NCBI GenBank assembly: GCA_934371475.1
Contig: CAKRNX010000047.1
Span: 1 to 14,936, forward strand
Reading direction: 5' to 3'
Origin: an uncultured Lachnospiraceae bacterium
GTDB lineage: Bacteria > Bacillota > Clostridia > Lachnospirales > Lachnospiraceae
DNA length: 14,936 nt
Shown here: positions 1-6,725 of the stretch, piece by piece
How positions within the stretch are numbered: position 1 is the first letter of the stretch
How the letters are laid out: every line of letters starts with the position of its first letter
Notes under the pieces: generated by a model
Seen by the model: only the letters and a program-made list of their open reading frames with translations
Database searches by the model: none
Told to the model about the DNA's origin: nothing
Made by a program: the position numbers and the translations under genes

Positions 1-115
1 CGTAAGAACAGTGGATGTACACATCAGACGTCTGAGAGAAAAGATTGAAGAGAATCCCAGCGAGCCGAAATACGTTCATACAAAGTGGGGAGTGGGTTAT
101 TATTTCCAGCATTAA
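1..115 (+). CDS. Response regulator, OmpR/PhoB type, C-terminal fragment
   Basis: Only the last 37 codons (reading from base 2) and the TAA stop are inside the window. They encode the end of a winged-helix DNA-binding domain: a recognition helix of the type VDVHIRRLREKIE, followed by the wing segment YVHTKWGVGYYF, which is characteristic of OmpR/PhoB/WalR regulators. The receiver domain lies upstream, outside the window. The protein would bind direct-repeat DNA when phosphorylated. The histidine kinase gene that follows directly is its evident partner. The family call is secure from the wing motif; the regulon cannot be told from here. Confidence 0.9.
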   Translation, partial: VRTVDVHIRRLREKIEENPSEPKYVHTKWGVGYYFQH

Positions 116-143
116 AAAAAATCTGAGACGATATGCAAAAAGC

Positions 144-1544
144 ATGAGGGTACGTCTGCTGATTATCTTGCTGCTGGTGGGGATTATTCCGCTTAACCTT
201 CTGAAGCACGGGATTTTGGAGAATTATGAGAAGCAGGCGATTACTCAGAGAGCATCCCAGATCCGCAGTCAGTGCCAGATGATTTCCGAGCAGCTGTGCG
301 ATTCGGATTATATCCATGGGAAAAGCTCCAAACTCATCGAGACGGAGATTACCCAGCTGGGAAGTCTTTACAGCGGAAGAGTGGTGATTGTCAACAGCAA
401 TTTCCGCATTATCAGGGATACGTACGGTATCGATGAGGACAAGATTATTGTGGCGGAGGAGGTACTCCAGTGTTTCCAGGGAGTGGATTCCGACAATTAT
501 AACAGCTCCGATGATTTTCTGGAAGTAACCGTTCCGGTGCGGGACGATGTGACGAGGGAAATGATCGGAGTGATGATTATCAGCGTTCCAACCACGGATA
601 TCCGGGAGGGACGGTCGGCGCTGGGATCTACGGTGTTTGTGCTGCAGGCAGTGCTGATCCTTGCGGTGCTGGCAGTTGCATTCTATGCGGCAAGGCTTCT
701 GGTGAAACCGTTTGGCAAAGTGACGGCTTCCCTGGAAGAGATGCGGGGGAGCTTTCTGGAGGAGGATATTTCCATTCCGGATTATACAGAGACGGAGCTT
801 CTTTCAGAGGCGTACAATCGAATGCTCAAGCGCATGAAAGTGCAGGAGGATTCCAGACAGGAGTTTGTATCTAATGTGTCCCATGAGCTGAAGACGCCGC
901 TGACTTCCATGAAAGTGCTGGCGGATTCGCTGGTGGCTCAGGCGGAACAGGGCGAAGTACCTAATGAGCTTTACCGGGAGTTTATGACGGATATTGCGGA
1001 AGAGATCGACAGAGAGAACAAGATCATCACAGATCTGCTCTCGCTGGTTAAGATGGATAAAAAGTCATCAGATATTAATATCAAGGAGACAAATATTAAT
1101 GATCTGATTGAATTGATCCTGAAGCGTCTGCGGCCGATTGCGGCAAAAAACAATATTAATCTGGTACTGGAGAGCTTCAAGCCCATCATTGCCCAGGTAG
1201 ATGAGACAAAGCTGACGCTGGCACTGTCCAATTTGGTTGAGAACGGCATCAAGTACAACCGGGAGAACGGCTGGGTTCATGTGTCGCTGAATGTAGATAA
1301 CAATTTCTTTTATGTGAAGGTGGAAGATTCTGGTATCGGAATTCCGGAGGCGGATCAGGAACATATTTTTGAACGTTTTTACCGTGTGGACAAATCGCAT
1401 TCCAGGGAGATCGGAGGGACCGGACTGGGGCTTGCGATTACCAGGAGCGCTGTCCTGATGCATCACGGAGCTGTCCGGGTATACAGCAAGGAAGGAGAGG
1501 GAACCACGTTTACTGTGAGGATCCCGCTTCATTATGTGCCGTAG
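144..1544 (+). CDS. Membrane sensor histidine kinase with HAMP domain
   Basis: Numbered from the ATG at 144 (466 aa). A first membrane helix covers about residues 4-22, an extracytoplasmic PDC/Cache-like sensor about 23-160, and a second helix about 162-182. HAMP, the HisKA dimerisation helix and an HATPase domain follow. Motifs seen: H-box VSHELKTPL with the phospho-accepting His247, N-box NLVENGIKYN near 363, G1 DSGIGIP near 395, F-box FERFYRVD near 409 and G2 GGTGLGLAI near 425. All catalytic boxes are intact. It is expected to phosphorylate the regulator encoded just upstream. The start is uncertain: the frame is open back to a TTG at 45, which would overlap the regulator by 71 nt. Codons just after the regulator stop (KKNLRRYAKS) look coding, yet no ATG/GTG/TTG with a good ribosome site precedes them. 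A rare ATT start near 99, behind GGGGAG, is possible. The TAG stop lies within the ribosome site of the next gene, implying translational coupling. Confidence 0.93.
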   Translation: MRVRLLIILLLVGIIPLNLLKHGILENYEKQAITQRASQIRSQCQMISEQLCDSDYIHGKSSKLIETEITQLGSLYSGRVVIVNSNFRIIRDTYGIDEDKIIVAEEVLQCFQGVDSDNYNSSDDFLEVTVPVRDDVTREMIGVMIISVPTTDIREGRSALGSTVFVLQAVLILAVLAVAFYAARLLVKPFGKVTASLEEMRGSFLEEDISIPDYTETELLSEAYNRMLKRMKVQEDSRQEFVSNVSHELKTPLTSMKVLADSLVAQAEQGEVPNELYREFMTDIAEEIDRENKIITDLLSLVKMDKKSSDINIKETNINDLIELILKRLRPIAAKNNINLVLESFKPIIAQVDETKLTLALSNLVENGIKYNRENGWVHVSLNVDNNFFYVKVEDSGIGIPEADQEHIFERFYRVDKSHSREIGGTGLGLAITRSAVLMHHGAVRVYSKEGEGTTFTVRIPLHYVP

Positions 1545-1554
1545 GAGGGGTGAG

Positions 1555-2847
1555 ATGTCAGGTAAAATAAGAGCAGTGCTGATTTTGCTGGTGGCAATCC
1601 TCTGCCTTGGCGGCTGTGGAAAGTCCGGAAGTGAAAGCAGCGAAAAAGAATATGAGATTTATTATACGAATCTGGCAGGGACCAGACTGACGACGAAGCC
1701 GTACATACCGGTGTCGGACCGTTTTGACGGGATCCTCAAGGAACTGCTGGAGCAGTTTCAGCACCCGGATTATACGGATGTGAGCAGCGCTCTGCCGATG
1801 GGAGTTAATATCAACAGCTATACGACCGTAATTGATGAACTGCAGGTTGATTTTGACGGGGCGTATCTGGGACTGTCCAATGTGCAGGAGGTACTGCTGA
1901 GGGCAGGACTCGTAAAGACACTGGTACAGCTTCCGGGGATCATGCGGGTGCGGATTACTGTGGACGGGCAGGCGCTCACAGACAATGACGGAAAAGAAGT
2001 GTCAGCGATGAGCGATGCCTCCTTTATTGACACGCAGGGGGAAGGGATCAATTCCTATCATTATATGACGCTGAATCTGTATTTTTCCAATGCCGCCGGA
2101 GATAAGGTGGTAAAGGAGATGCGGAATGTATTTTATTCCAGTAATCTGATCACAGAAAAAGTAATTGCAGAGCAGATTATCCGCGGACCGGTGAATGAAA
2201 AACTGCTGCCGGTGGCGGATCCGTCCGTGATTATACGCAGTATTAAGATTTCAAGAAATATCTGTGTGATTGATCTGGACAGTAAGTTTAACGAAGATCC
2301 CGGAAATGGAGTGGATCCGGAAACCTGTCTGTATGCTTTTGTCAACGCAATCTGCGATGCGTGCGATGTGGAGGGCGTGCAGTTTAAGATTGAGGGAGAG
2401 ACCAATGTCCGCTTCCGCGGCCAAGTGACGCTGGATCAGATTTTTCAGAGAAATGCAGATATCATAGAGACGTCAGAAAATATTTCAGAACCGCTGACGG
2501 AGATTTTCCTGGATAGCAACGGCGCGGAGACAGAGAACAGAAGTGCCGGAGTGCAGGCAGAGACAGCAGGAGCGGCTGTGGCTTCGGGGAATGCATCTTT
2601 GACGACAGGTGTAGTCCGGCAGATCCTTAACGAGGAGGAAACGCTCTCGGATCTGGTTTCTCAGGCTGAGACAACGACAGAGCCGTTCGCCGAAAGCGAT
2701 GGATCGGAAGAACTGCTCTCCGAGTCCGGAGATACGGATGAGGGAAATGAAGCAGCGGAAACAGAAATGGAGGACACGACAGTTCATGCATTAACGAATA
2801 ATGCCGGAGTGGGAGTGGATCCCGTTCTTGTGGGGGGACATTCGTGA
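1555..2847 (+). CDS. GerMN-domain lipoprotein with acidic C-terminal tail
   Basis: 430 aa. The ATG at 1555 is chosen because AGGAGGGG (1543-1550) sits 6 nt upstream and because it gives a compact lipoprotein signal: hydrophobic residues 7-18, then lipobox LGGC with Cys21 as the lipidation site. Two GerMN-type modules are visible, about residues 33-145 and 168-285. The second has the family pattern: RGP and LLPV, then INICVIDLD-like strands, LYAFVNAI and VQFKIEGE near its end. From about residue 290 to the end is a Glu/Thr/Ser/Ala-rich tail that looks disordered and is absent from simple GerM proteins. GerMN proteins occur in spore germination (GerM) and in LpqB, the lipoprotein partner of the MtrAB two-component system. 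Placement directly behind a kinase suggests an accessory sensor or modulator (inference). An ATG at 1534 is possible but has no ribosome site. The stop overlaps the comEC start. Confidence 0.88.
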   Translation: MSGKIRAVLILLVAILCLGGCGKSGSESSEKEYEIYYTNLAGTRLTTKPYIPVSDRFDGILKELLEQFQHPDYTDVSSALPMGVNINSYTTVIDELQVDFDGAYLGLSNVQEVLLRAGLVKTLVQLPGIMRVRITVDGQALTDNDGKEVSAMSDASFIDTQGEGINSYHYMTLNLYFSNAAGDKVVKEMRNVFYSSNLITEKVIAEQIIRGPVNEKLLPVADPSVIIRSIKISRNICVIDLDSKFNEDPGNGVDPETCLYAFVNAICDACDVEGVQFKIEGETNVRFRGQVTLDQIFQRNADIIETSENISEPLTEIFLDSNGAETENRSAGVQAETAGAAVASGNASLTTGVVRQILNEEETLSDLVSQAETTTEPFAESDGSEELLSESGDTDEGNEAAETEMEDTTVHALTNNAGVGVDPVLVGGHS

Positions 2848-5375
2848 GAGGAAGACCAATTCTGATAGGGGCGGTATTCCTCCTGGCAGTGTTGCTGGCC
2901 GGAAATTATCTGGGGGTGCCGGATCAGACACCTCCTCTTGTGAAGCAATTTGAGGATCTGCAGACCGGAAGCAGGCTGAGCAATACAGTAAAGCTTCAGG
3001 GCCGGATCAGGAGCCGGGAACAGATGTCGGGCGGAATACGCTTTTGTCTTAATCACATCATTTTTTTAAAAGAAATATCTAATTCAGATTTCAACAACAA
3101 TTCTATTTCAGATCAAAACAGTTTTAAACAAATTTACGAAGAGCAAAATCAGAAACGTGATCAGGTGCTGGCTCGCTGGAAGGAAGAACTGCAGGTGCAG
3201 GTATATTTTGACAGGGATCAGAGTCAGCAGATGGAACTGGCGGCACTGAATGAGGGAGACTGGGTTCTTGTAAGCGGACAGATTGAGCTGCCGGAACGCG
3301 CATCCAATCCAGGACAGTATGATGCCAGACAGTATCAGAATATAAGAAATATATATCTGATCGTGAAAAAGGGAAAACTGCGGTCATACAAAAAGACAAG
3401 GCAGAATCTGAGTTCTGTGATGTCCGGGATAAGAAGTGCTTTGTCAGATTCCTGTGAAGCAGTGATGGGCAGCCGGGATGCGGGTGTCATCAGTTCCATG
3501 ATTCTGGGAGACCGATCGGGACTTCCGGCGGAACTAAAAACGCTGTACCAGGAGGGAGGCATTGCCCATATCCTTGCCATCTCATCTCTTCATGTCACGA
3601 TGCTTGGCATGAGTATGTATCAGCTGTTGCGAAAACTCAGGCGCTCGTTTGCCGTCTCAGCAGTTTTGTCTGCTGCTCTGGTACTGGGGTACTGCATCAT
3701 GTCAGGGATGAGTGTGTCTGCTGTGCGTGCGGGGATCATGTTTTTTATGTGGCTTGGGAGCCAGATGGCGGGGCGGACGAATGACAGGCTGACGGCGTTG
3801 TCACTGGCTGCGGCGGTGATCCTGCTTGACAGGCCGAAATATCTGCAGGATGCCGGCTTTCTTCTGTCGTTTGGCTGCATTCTGTCACTGGAGTTTCTGA
3901 CACCCATAATACAGGCTATCGGCAGTCCGGCAGTGCGAATGGTGGCAAAGGCGGGCCGAAGGCAGGAGCGTCGGAACAGACAGAATGGCAAAGGCGTTCC
4001 GGTCAGAGTACAGTTGTTAGGAAAAATATGGAAAACCGGACAGGCGCTGAGCGTATCGGCTGCGATTTCGATGGGTACGCTTCCGATTGTCATGTATTTT
4101 TTCTTTCAGATTACGCCATATGCCGTGCTGGTCAACCTCCTGGTCATTCCCGCCATGACGCTGGTGATGGGAACCGGCATAGCGGCAAGCGTTATCGGCC
4201 TGCTGTATCCTGTGGCAGGCGCTGTGGCAGCTGCGCCCTGCCATTATTTGCTGGCGCTGTTTGAACATATTTGCCGCTTAGAGAGAAAACTGCCCGGAGC
4301 TGTACTGATTACCGGACGTCCGCGGATATGGCAGATTATAGTGTATTACATACTGCTTATACTGGCATGCCTGTTTGCTCTTCTGGAAACTGTGCCGGTT
4401 GAAGAACATACGGGGCATATGCTTATTCTGTCCGGAAAACCTGACAGAAAACGGAAAAAGGTTTCGGGGAAGCGGATTGCCGCGCTGATTGGAATGTTAT
4501 CCGCAGCAGTGACAGTGTTGTTCTGGAAACCGCAGCCGAGGCTTTGTATCACATTTCTTGACGTGGGGCAGGGAGACAGCATTCTGATTCAGTCCGGCAG
4601 TTTTTCTTGTCTGATTGACGGGGGAAGCAGTTCGGTAGAGCAGGTCTGGAAATACCGGATTGGGAGTGCATTAAAGTATTATGGCATTTCGAGCCTGGAT
4701 GCGGTTTTTCTCTCTCACGGAGATCAGGATCATACAAACGGTGTGGAGCAGATGCTGGAGGCGTATGAGAGAGACTGGCTGGGAAACGGTGCGGGAGGCA
4801 TTACGGTAAAACAGATTTTAATACCGGATACGGGAGGAGCGGACGATAAACTGGATCGAATAGAAAAGATAGCAGGAGAACAGGGAATCCGTGTGGGAAA
4901 AGTAAAGCGGGGAAGCGAGATACGCTGTGGAAAGCTTCGTCTTTCCTGTCATCATCCCGATCCGGGGAAAAGCAGCGGAGATGCCAATGAAGATTCTATG
5001 GTTCTGCTGCTGGAATATGAAAATATTGCGGCACTGTTTACCGGAGATCTGGAGCTGAAAGGAGAGGAGGAGTTTTGCAGTTACTTTGTCGGATTATGGG
5101 GCGGACGGCAGCTGGATCTTTTAAAGGTCGGGCATCATGGGTCAAAGAACGCAACGTCGGAAAAACTGCTGGGGCTGCTATCCCCTGCGGCAGCGGTGAT
5201 TTCCTGCGGAGAAAATAACCGTTACGGACACCCGGCATCTGAGGTTCTGGATCGGCTGTCACAGAAGGGAACGGATATTTACCGGACAGACCGTCAAGGG
5301 GCAGTTCAGGCGGTATGGAGAGGTGGCAGGTCTCCTTCCCTGATTGTTAGCGGATACTATCAGATGCAGAAGTGA
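2844..5375 (+). CDS. comEC: ComEC/Rec2 DNA-uptake channel with metallo-beta-lactamase domain
   Basis: 843 aa, full length for the family. It starts at GTG 2844, whose last two bases begin the TGA of the preceding gene (GTGA overlap), with a G-rich ribosome site at 2832-2837. Order: a membrane helix (residues 5-20), an extracytoplasmic OB-like DUF4131 region to about 175, the polytopic Competence domain (about 205-520) with the signature HILAISSLHVTMLG near 242-255 (the usual Gly is Ser248), then a C-terminal metallo-beta-lactamase domain: FLDVGQGDS at 571, SHGDQDH with His625/Asp627/Asp629/His630, FTGD with Asp735, and VGHHGS with His764/765. The protein translocates single-stranded DNA across the membrane in transformation. 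The hydrolase domain is thought to degrade the non-transported strand. Metal ligands are intact, so it looks functional. Oddity: an AT-rich, Asn-rich insert at residues about 70-108. Competence also needs comEA and pilus genes, which are not in this window. Confidence 0.96.
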   Translation: MRGRPILIGAVFLLAVLLAGNYLGVPDQTPPLVKQFEDLQTGSRLSNTVKLQGRIRSREQMSGGIRFCLNHIIFLKEISNSDFNNNSISDQNSFKQIYEEQNQKRDQVLARWKEELQVQVYFDRDQSQQMELAALNEGDWVLVSGQIELPERASNPGQYDARQYQNIRNIYLIVKKGKLRSYKKTRQNLSSVMSGIRSALSDSCEAVMGSRDAGVISSMILGDRSGLPAELKTLYQEGGIAHILAISSLHVTMLGMSMYQLLRKLRRSFAVSAVLSAALVLGYCIMSGMSVSAVRAGIMFFMWLGSQMAGRTNDRLTALSLAAAVILLDRPKYLQDAGFLLSFGCILSLEFLTPIIQAIGSPAVRMVAKAGRRQERRNRQNGKGVPVRVQLLGKIWKTGQALSVSAAISMGTLPIVMYFFFQITPYAVLVNLLVIPAMTLVMGTGIAASVIGLLYPVAGAVAAAPCHYLLALFEHICRLERKLPGAVLITGRPRIWQIIVYYILLILACLFALLETVPVEEHTGHMLILSGKPDRKRKKVSGKRIAALIGMLSAAVTVLFWKPQPRLCITFLDVGQGDSILIQSGSFSCLIDGGSSSVEQVWKYRIGSALKYYGISSLDAVFLSHGDQDHTNGVEQMLEAYERDWLGNGAGGITVKQILIPDTGGADDKLDRIEKIAGEQGIRVGKVKRGSEIRCGKLRLSCHHPDPGKSSGDANEDSMVLLLEYENIAALFTGDLELKGEEEFCSYFVGLWGGRQLDLLKVGHHGSKNATSEKLLGLLSPAAAVISCGENNRYGHPASEVLDRLSQKGTDIYRTDRQGAVQAVWRGGRSPSLIVSGYYQMQK

Positions 5376-5427
5376 CTTCCACGTCTGCAGGCTGCGAGAA
5401 ACGAATTAGTATTAGTGTGGGAGTCGC
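5372..5427 (+). repeat. Intergenic hairpin element, copy A
   Basis: Bases 5373-5391 match the element at the right edge of the window (14915-14933) at 18 of 19 positions. Bases 5372-5382 pair with 5417-5427 to give an 11-bp stem (two G-U pairs, core GACTTCCAC against GTGGGAGTC). The stem contains the comEC TGA stop codon (5373-5375). The 34-nt loop holds CTGCAGG and an AT-rich insertion not seen in copy D. No T-run follows, so it is not a normal intrinsic terminator. It lies upstream of the dgt promoter. The function is unknown: an RNA structure controlling the comEC 3' end, or a small dispersed repeat, would both fit. Confidence 0.6.
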
Positions 5428-5491
5428 CCTTATCTGATATGGTCTCCGGCAGTATTCTTGAGCGAGGCAGGATCTGGTGTTCGCCAGCTTG

Positions 5492-5520
5492 TTGACGTGC
5501 CAGAATTTTGTCAGTATAAT
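5492..5520 (+). promoter_or_regulatory. Sigma-A promoter for dgt-dnaG-trmK-nif3
   Basis: TTGACG (5492-5497) and a perfect TATAAT (5515-5520) are separated by exactly 17 nt. This is a near-consensus vegetative promoter. Transcription would begin near 5527, giving a short leader of about 28 nt before dgt. It separates the dgt group from the comEC operon and implies strong constitutive expression. Confidence 0.85.
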
Positions 5521-5554
5521 AATCTAAGGTGATTACGGACTGTGGGAGGTGAGA

Positions 5555-6577
5555 ATGTTGACGATCCGCGAAGAAGCAGAAGAGAGAGAATTTCAGTTTT
5601 TTGCGCCATATGCGGCATTTTCCAGGGAGAGCCGGGGAAGGGAACGGTATGAGCCGCCTTGCGATATCAGGACGGATTATCAGAGGGACAGAGACCGTAT
5701 CCTGCATAGCAAATCGTTCCGGAGGCTTAAGCATAAAACGCAGGTGTTTTTAAGCCCGCAGGGTGATCATTACCGCACAAGGCTTACTCATACACTGGAG
5801 GTTTCTCAGCTGGGAAGAACGATAGCGAAGGCGCTGCGGCTCAACGACGATCTGGTAGATGCTATTGCGCTTGGACATGATCTGGGACACACACCTTTCG
5901 GCCATTCCGGTGAGAGGGCGCTTGATGAGGCGGCCCCCTGCGGATTTGCTCATTACTGCCAGAGTGTGCGGGTGGTGGAGCTTCTGGAGAAAAAAGGAGC
6001 GGGGCTTAATCTGACTTGGGAAGTGCGGGACGGGATCCTGAACCATCGCACCAGCGGGACGCCCCATACTCTGGAAGGCAAGATTGTGCGCTATTGTGAC
6101 AAAATCGCCTATATCAATCATGATATTGACGATGCGGAGAGGGCGGGGATCCTCAGAGAAGAAGATATTCCGCTGGAGTTTCGTAAAGTTCTGGGGTATT
6201 CGACGAGGGAGCGGCTGAATACGCTGATTCATGATGTGATTCGCAACAGCTGTGATACAAACGATATTGCCATGTCGCCGCATATGGAAGAAACGATGCA
6301 GAAGCTGAGGGCGTTTATGTTTGACAATGTATATTATAATCCCATAGCTAAGCATGAGGAAGGACGGGCCATGGGACTGATACAGAGCCTGTATGAATAT
6401 TATGAAAAGCATATCGGGCAGATGCCGGAGGAGTATATTGACTTGATTGAAAAAAGAGGAGAACCCAGAGAACGGGTAGTCTGTGATTATATATCGGGGA
6501 TGACGGATCAGTATTCCATACAGAAATTTTCCGAACTGTTTATTCCCAAATCCTGGAATATATCAGATGTGAGATGA
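5555..6577 (+). CDS. dgt: Deoxyguanosinetriphosphate triphosphohydrolase-like HD protein
   Basis: 340 aa. It hydrolyses dNTPs to a deoxynucleoside plus triphosphate, adjusting dNTP pools. The ATG at 5555 is preferred over GTG 5549 because GGGAGG (5544-5549) lies 5 nt before it. The HD metal site is intact: His79 in TRLTHTLEV, His108-Asp109 in ALGHDLGHTPFGH, and a downstream Asp in IAYINHDIDDAER. The segment SFRRLKHKTQVF near residues 54-65 and the short length place it in the Gram-positive dNTPase-like group rather than the longer E. coli Dgt form. Substrate preference cannot be read from sequence. It is first in the operon with dnaG, linking nucleotide supply and primer synthesis. Its TGA stop sits in the loop of a small inverted repeat (6566-6587). 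Confidence 0.93.
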   Translation: MLTIREEAEEREFQFFAPYAAFSRESRGRERYEPPCDIRTDYQRDRDRILHSKSFRRLKHKTQVFLSPQGDHYRTRLTHTLEVSQLGRTIAKALRLNDDLVDAIALGHDLGHTPFGHSGERALDEAAPCGFAHYCQSVRVVELLEKKGAGLNLTWEVRDGILNHRTSGTPHTLEGKIVRYCDKIAYINHDIDDAERAGILREEDIPLEFRKVLGYSTRERLNTLIHDVIRNSCDTNDIAMSPHMEETMQKLRAFMFDNVYYNPIAKHEEGRAMGLIQSLYEYYEKHIGQMPEEYIDLIEKRGEPRERVVCDYISGMTDQYSIQKFSELFIPKSWNISDVR

Positions 6578-6593
6578 TTTTCACATCCGCAGG
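6566..6593 (+). repeat. Intergenic element, copy B, across the dgt stop codon
   Basis: The 25-nt string at 6569-6593 matches the string at 14909-14933 at 21 of 25 positions, including GTGAGATGA and GCAGG at the ends. Here GATGTGA (6566-6572) is a perfect inverted repeat of TCACATC (6581-6587), giving a 7-bp stem with the dgt TGA in its 8-nt loop. The outer GYGGGAGT partner seen in copies A and D is not recognisable, so this copy is degenerate or a shorter variant. The homology is supported mainly by the 25-nt match. Confidence 0.5.
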
Positions 6594-6686
6594 TTAAATA
6601 GTTCGTTCATGGACGGTCTGCGTAATCGTTGCTATGAAATACGATGTAAGAAGTGAACCCCGCCTGTGCTTGTGCGGCAGCAGGGG
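6588..6686 (+). promoter_or_regulatory. Possible structured dnaG leader
   Basis: The 148-nt gap between dgt and dnaG contains successive inverted repeats: CGCAG 6588-6592 with CTGCG 6618-6622, ATCGT 6625-6629 with ACGAT 6641-6645, and CCCC plus CTG (6658-6661, 6664-6666) with CAG plus GGGG (6678-6680, 6683-6686). No rpoD-like promoter stands out. It may be an RNA processing or translation-control region within the dgt-dnaG transcript. Each stem is short and could be chance. I recognise no known riboswitch. Confidence 0.3.
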
Positions 6687-6725
6687 GAAAGATACAAAAT
6701 ACGGCAGGACAGGGAGAGAAGACAG

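Noticed and set aside
4028..4264. Second plus-strand frame inside comEC
   Set aside because: The comEC frame encodes continuous membrane helices through this region; the alternative frame has no family likeness.
5750..6412. A long minus-strand open frame (220 codons) opposite dgt
   Set aside because: It lies wholly within dgt, whose HD motifs are intact; the antisense protein has no recognisable motif or ribosome site.
6670..6698. Possible dnaG promoter TTGTGC-17-TACAAA
   Set aside because: Only half of the -35 bases match, and the strong promoter at 5492 already serves the operon; too weak to list as a feature.
6666..6725. Upstream GTG start extending DnaG by 20 residues
   Set aside because: The extension is basic and unlike primases, overlaps an inverted repeat, and the ATG at 6726 has a proper ribosome site and the conserved N-terminus.
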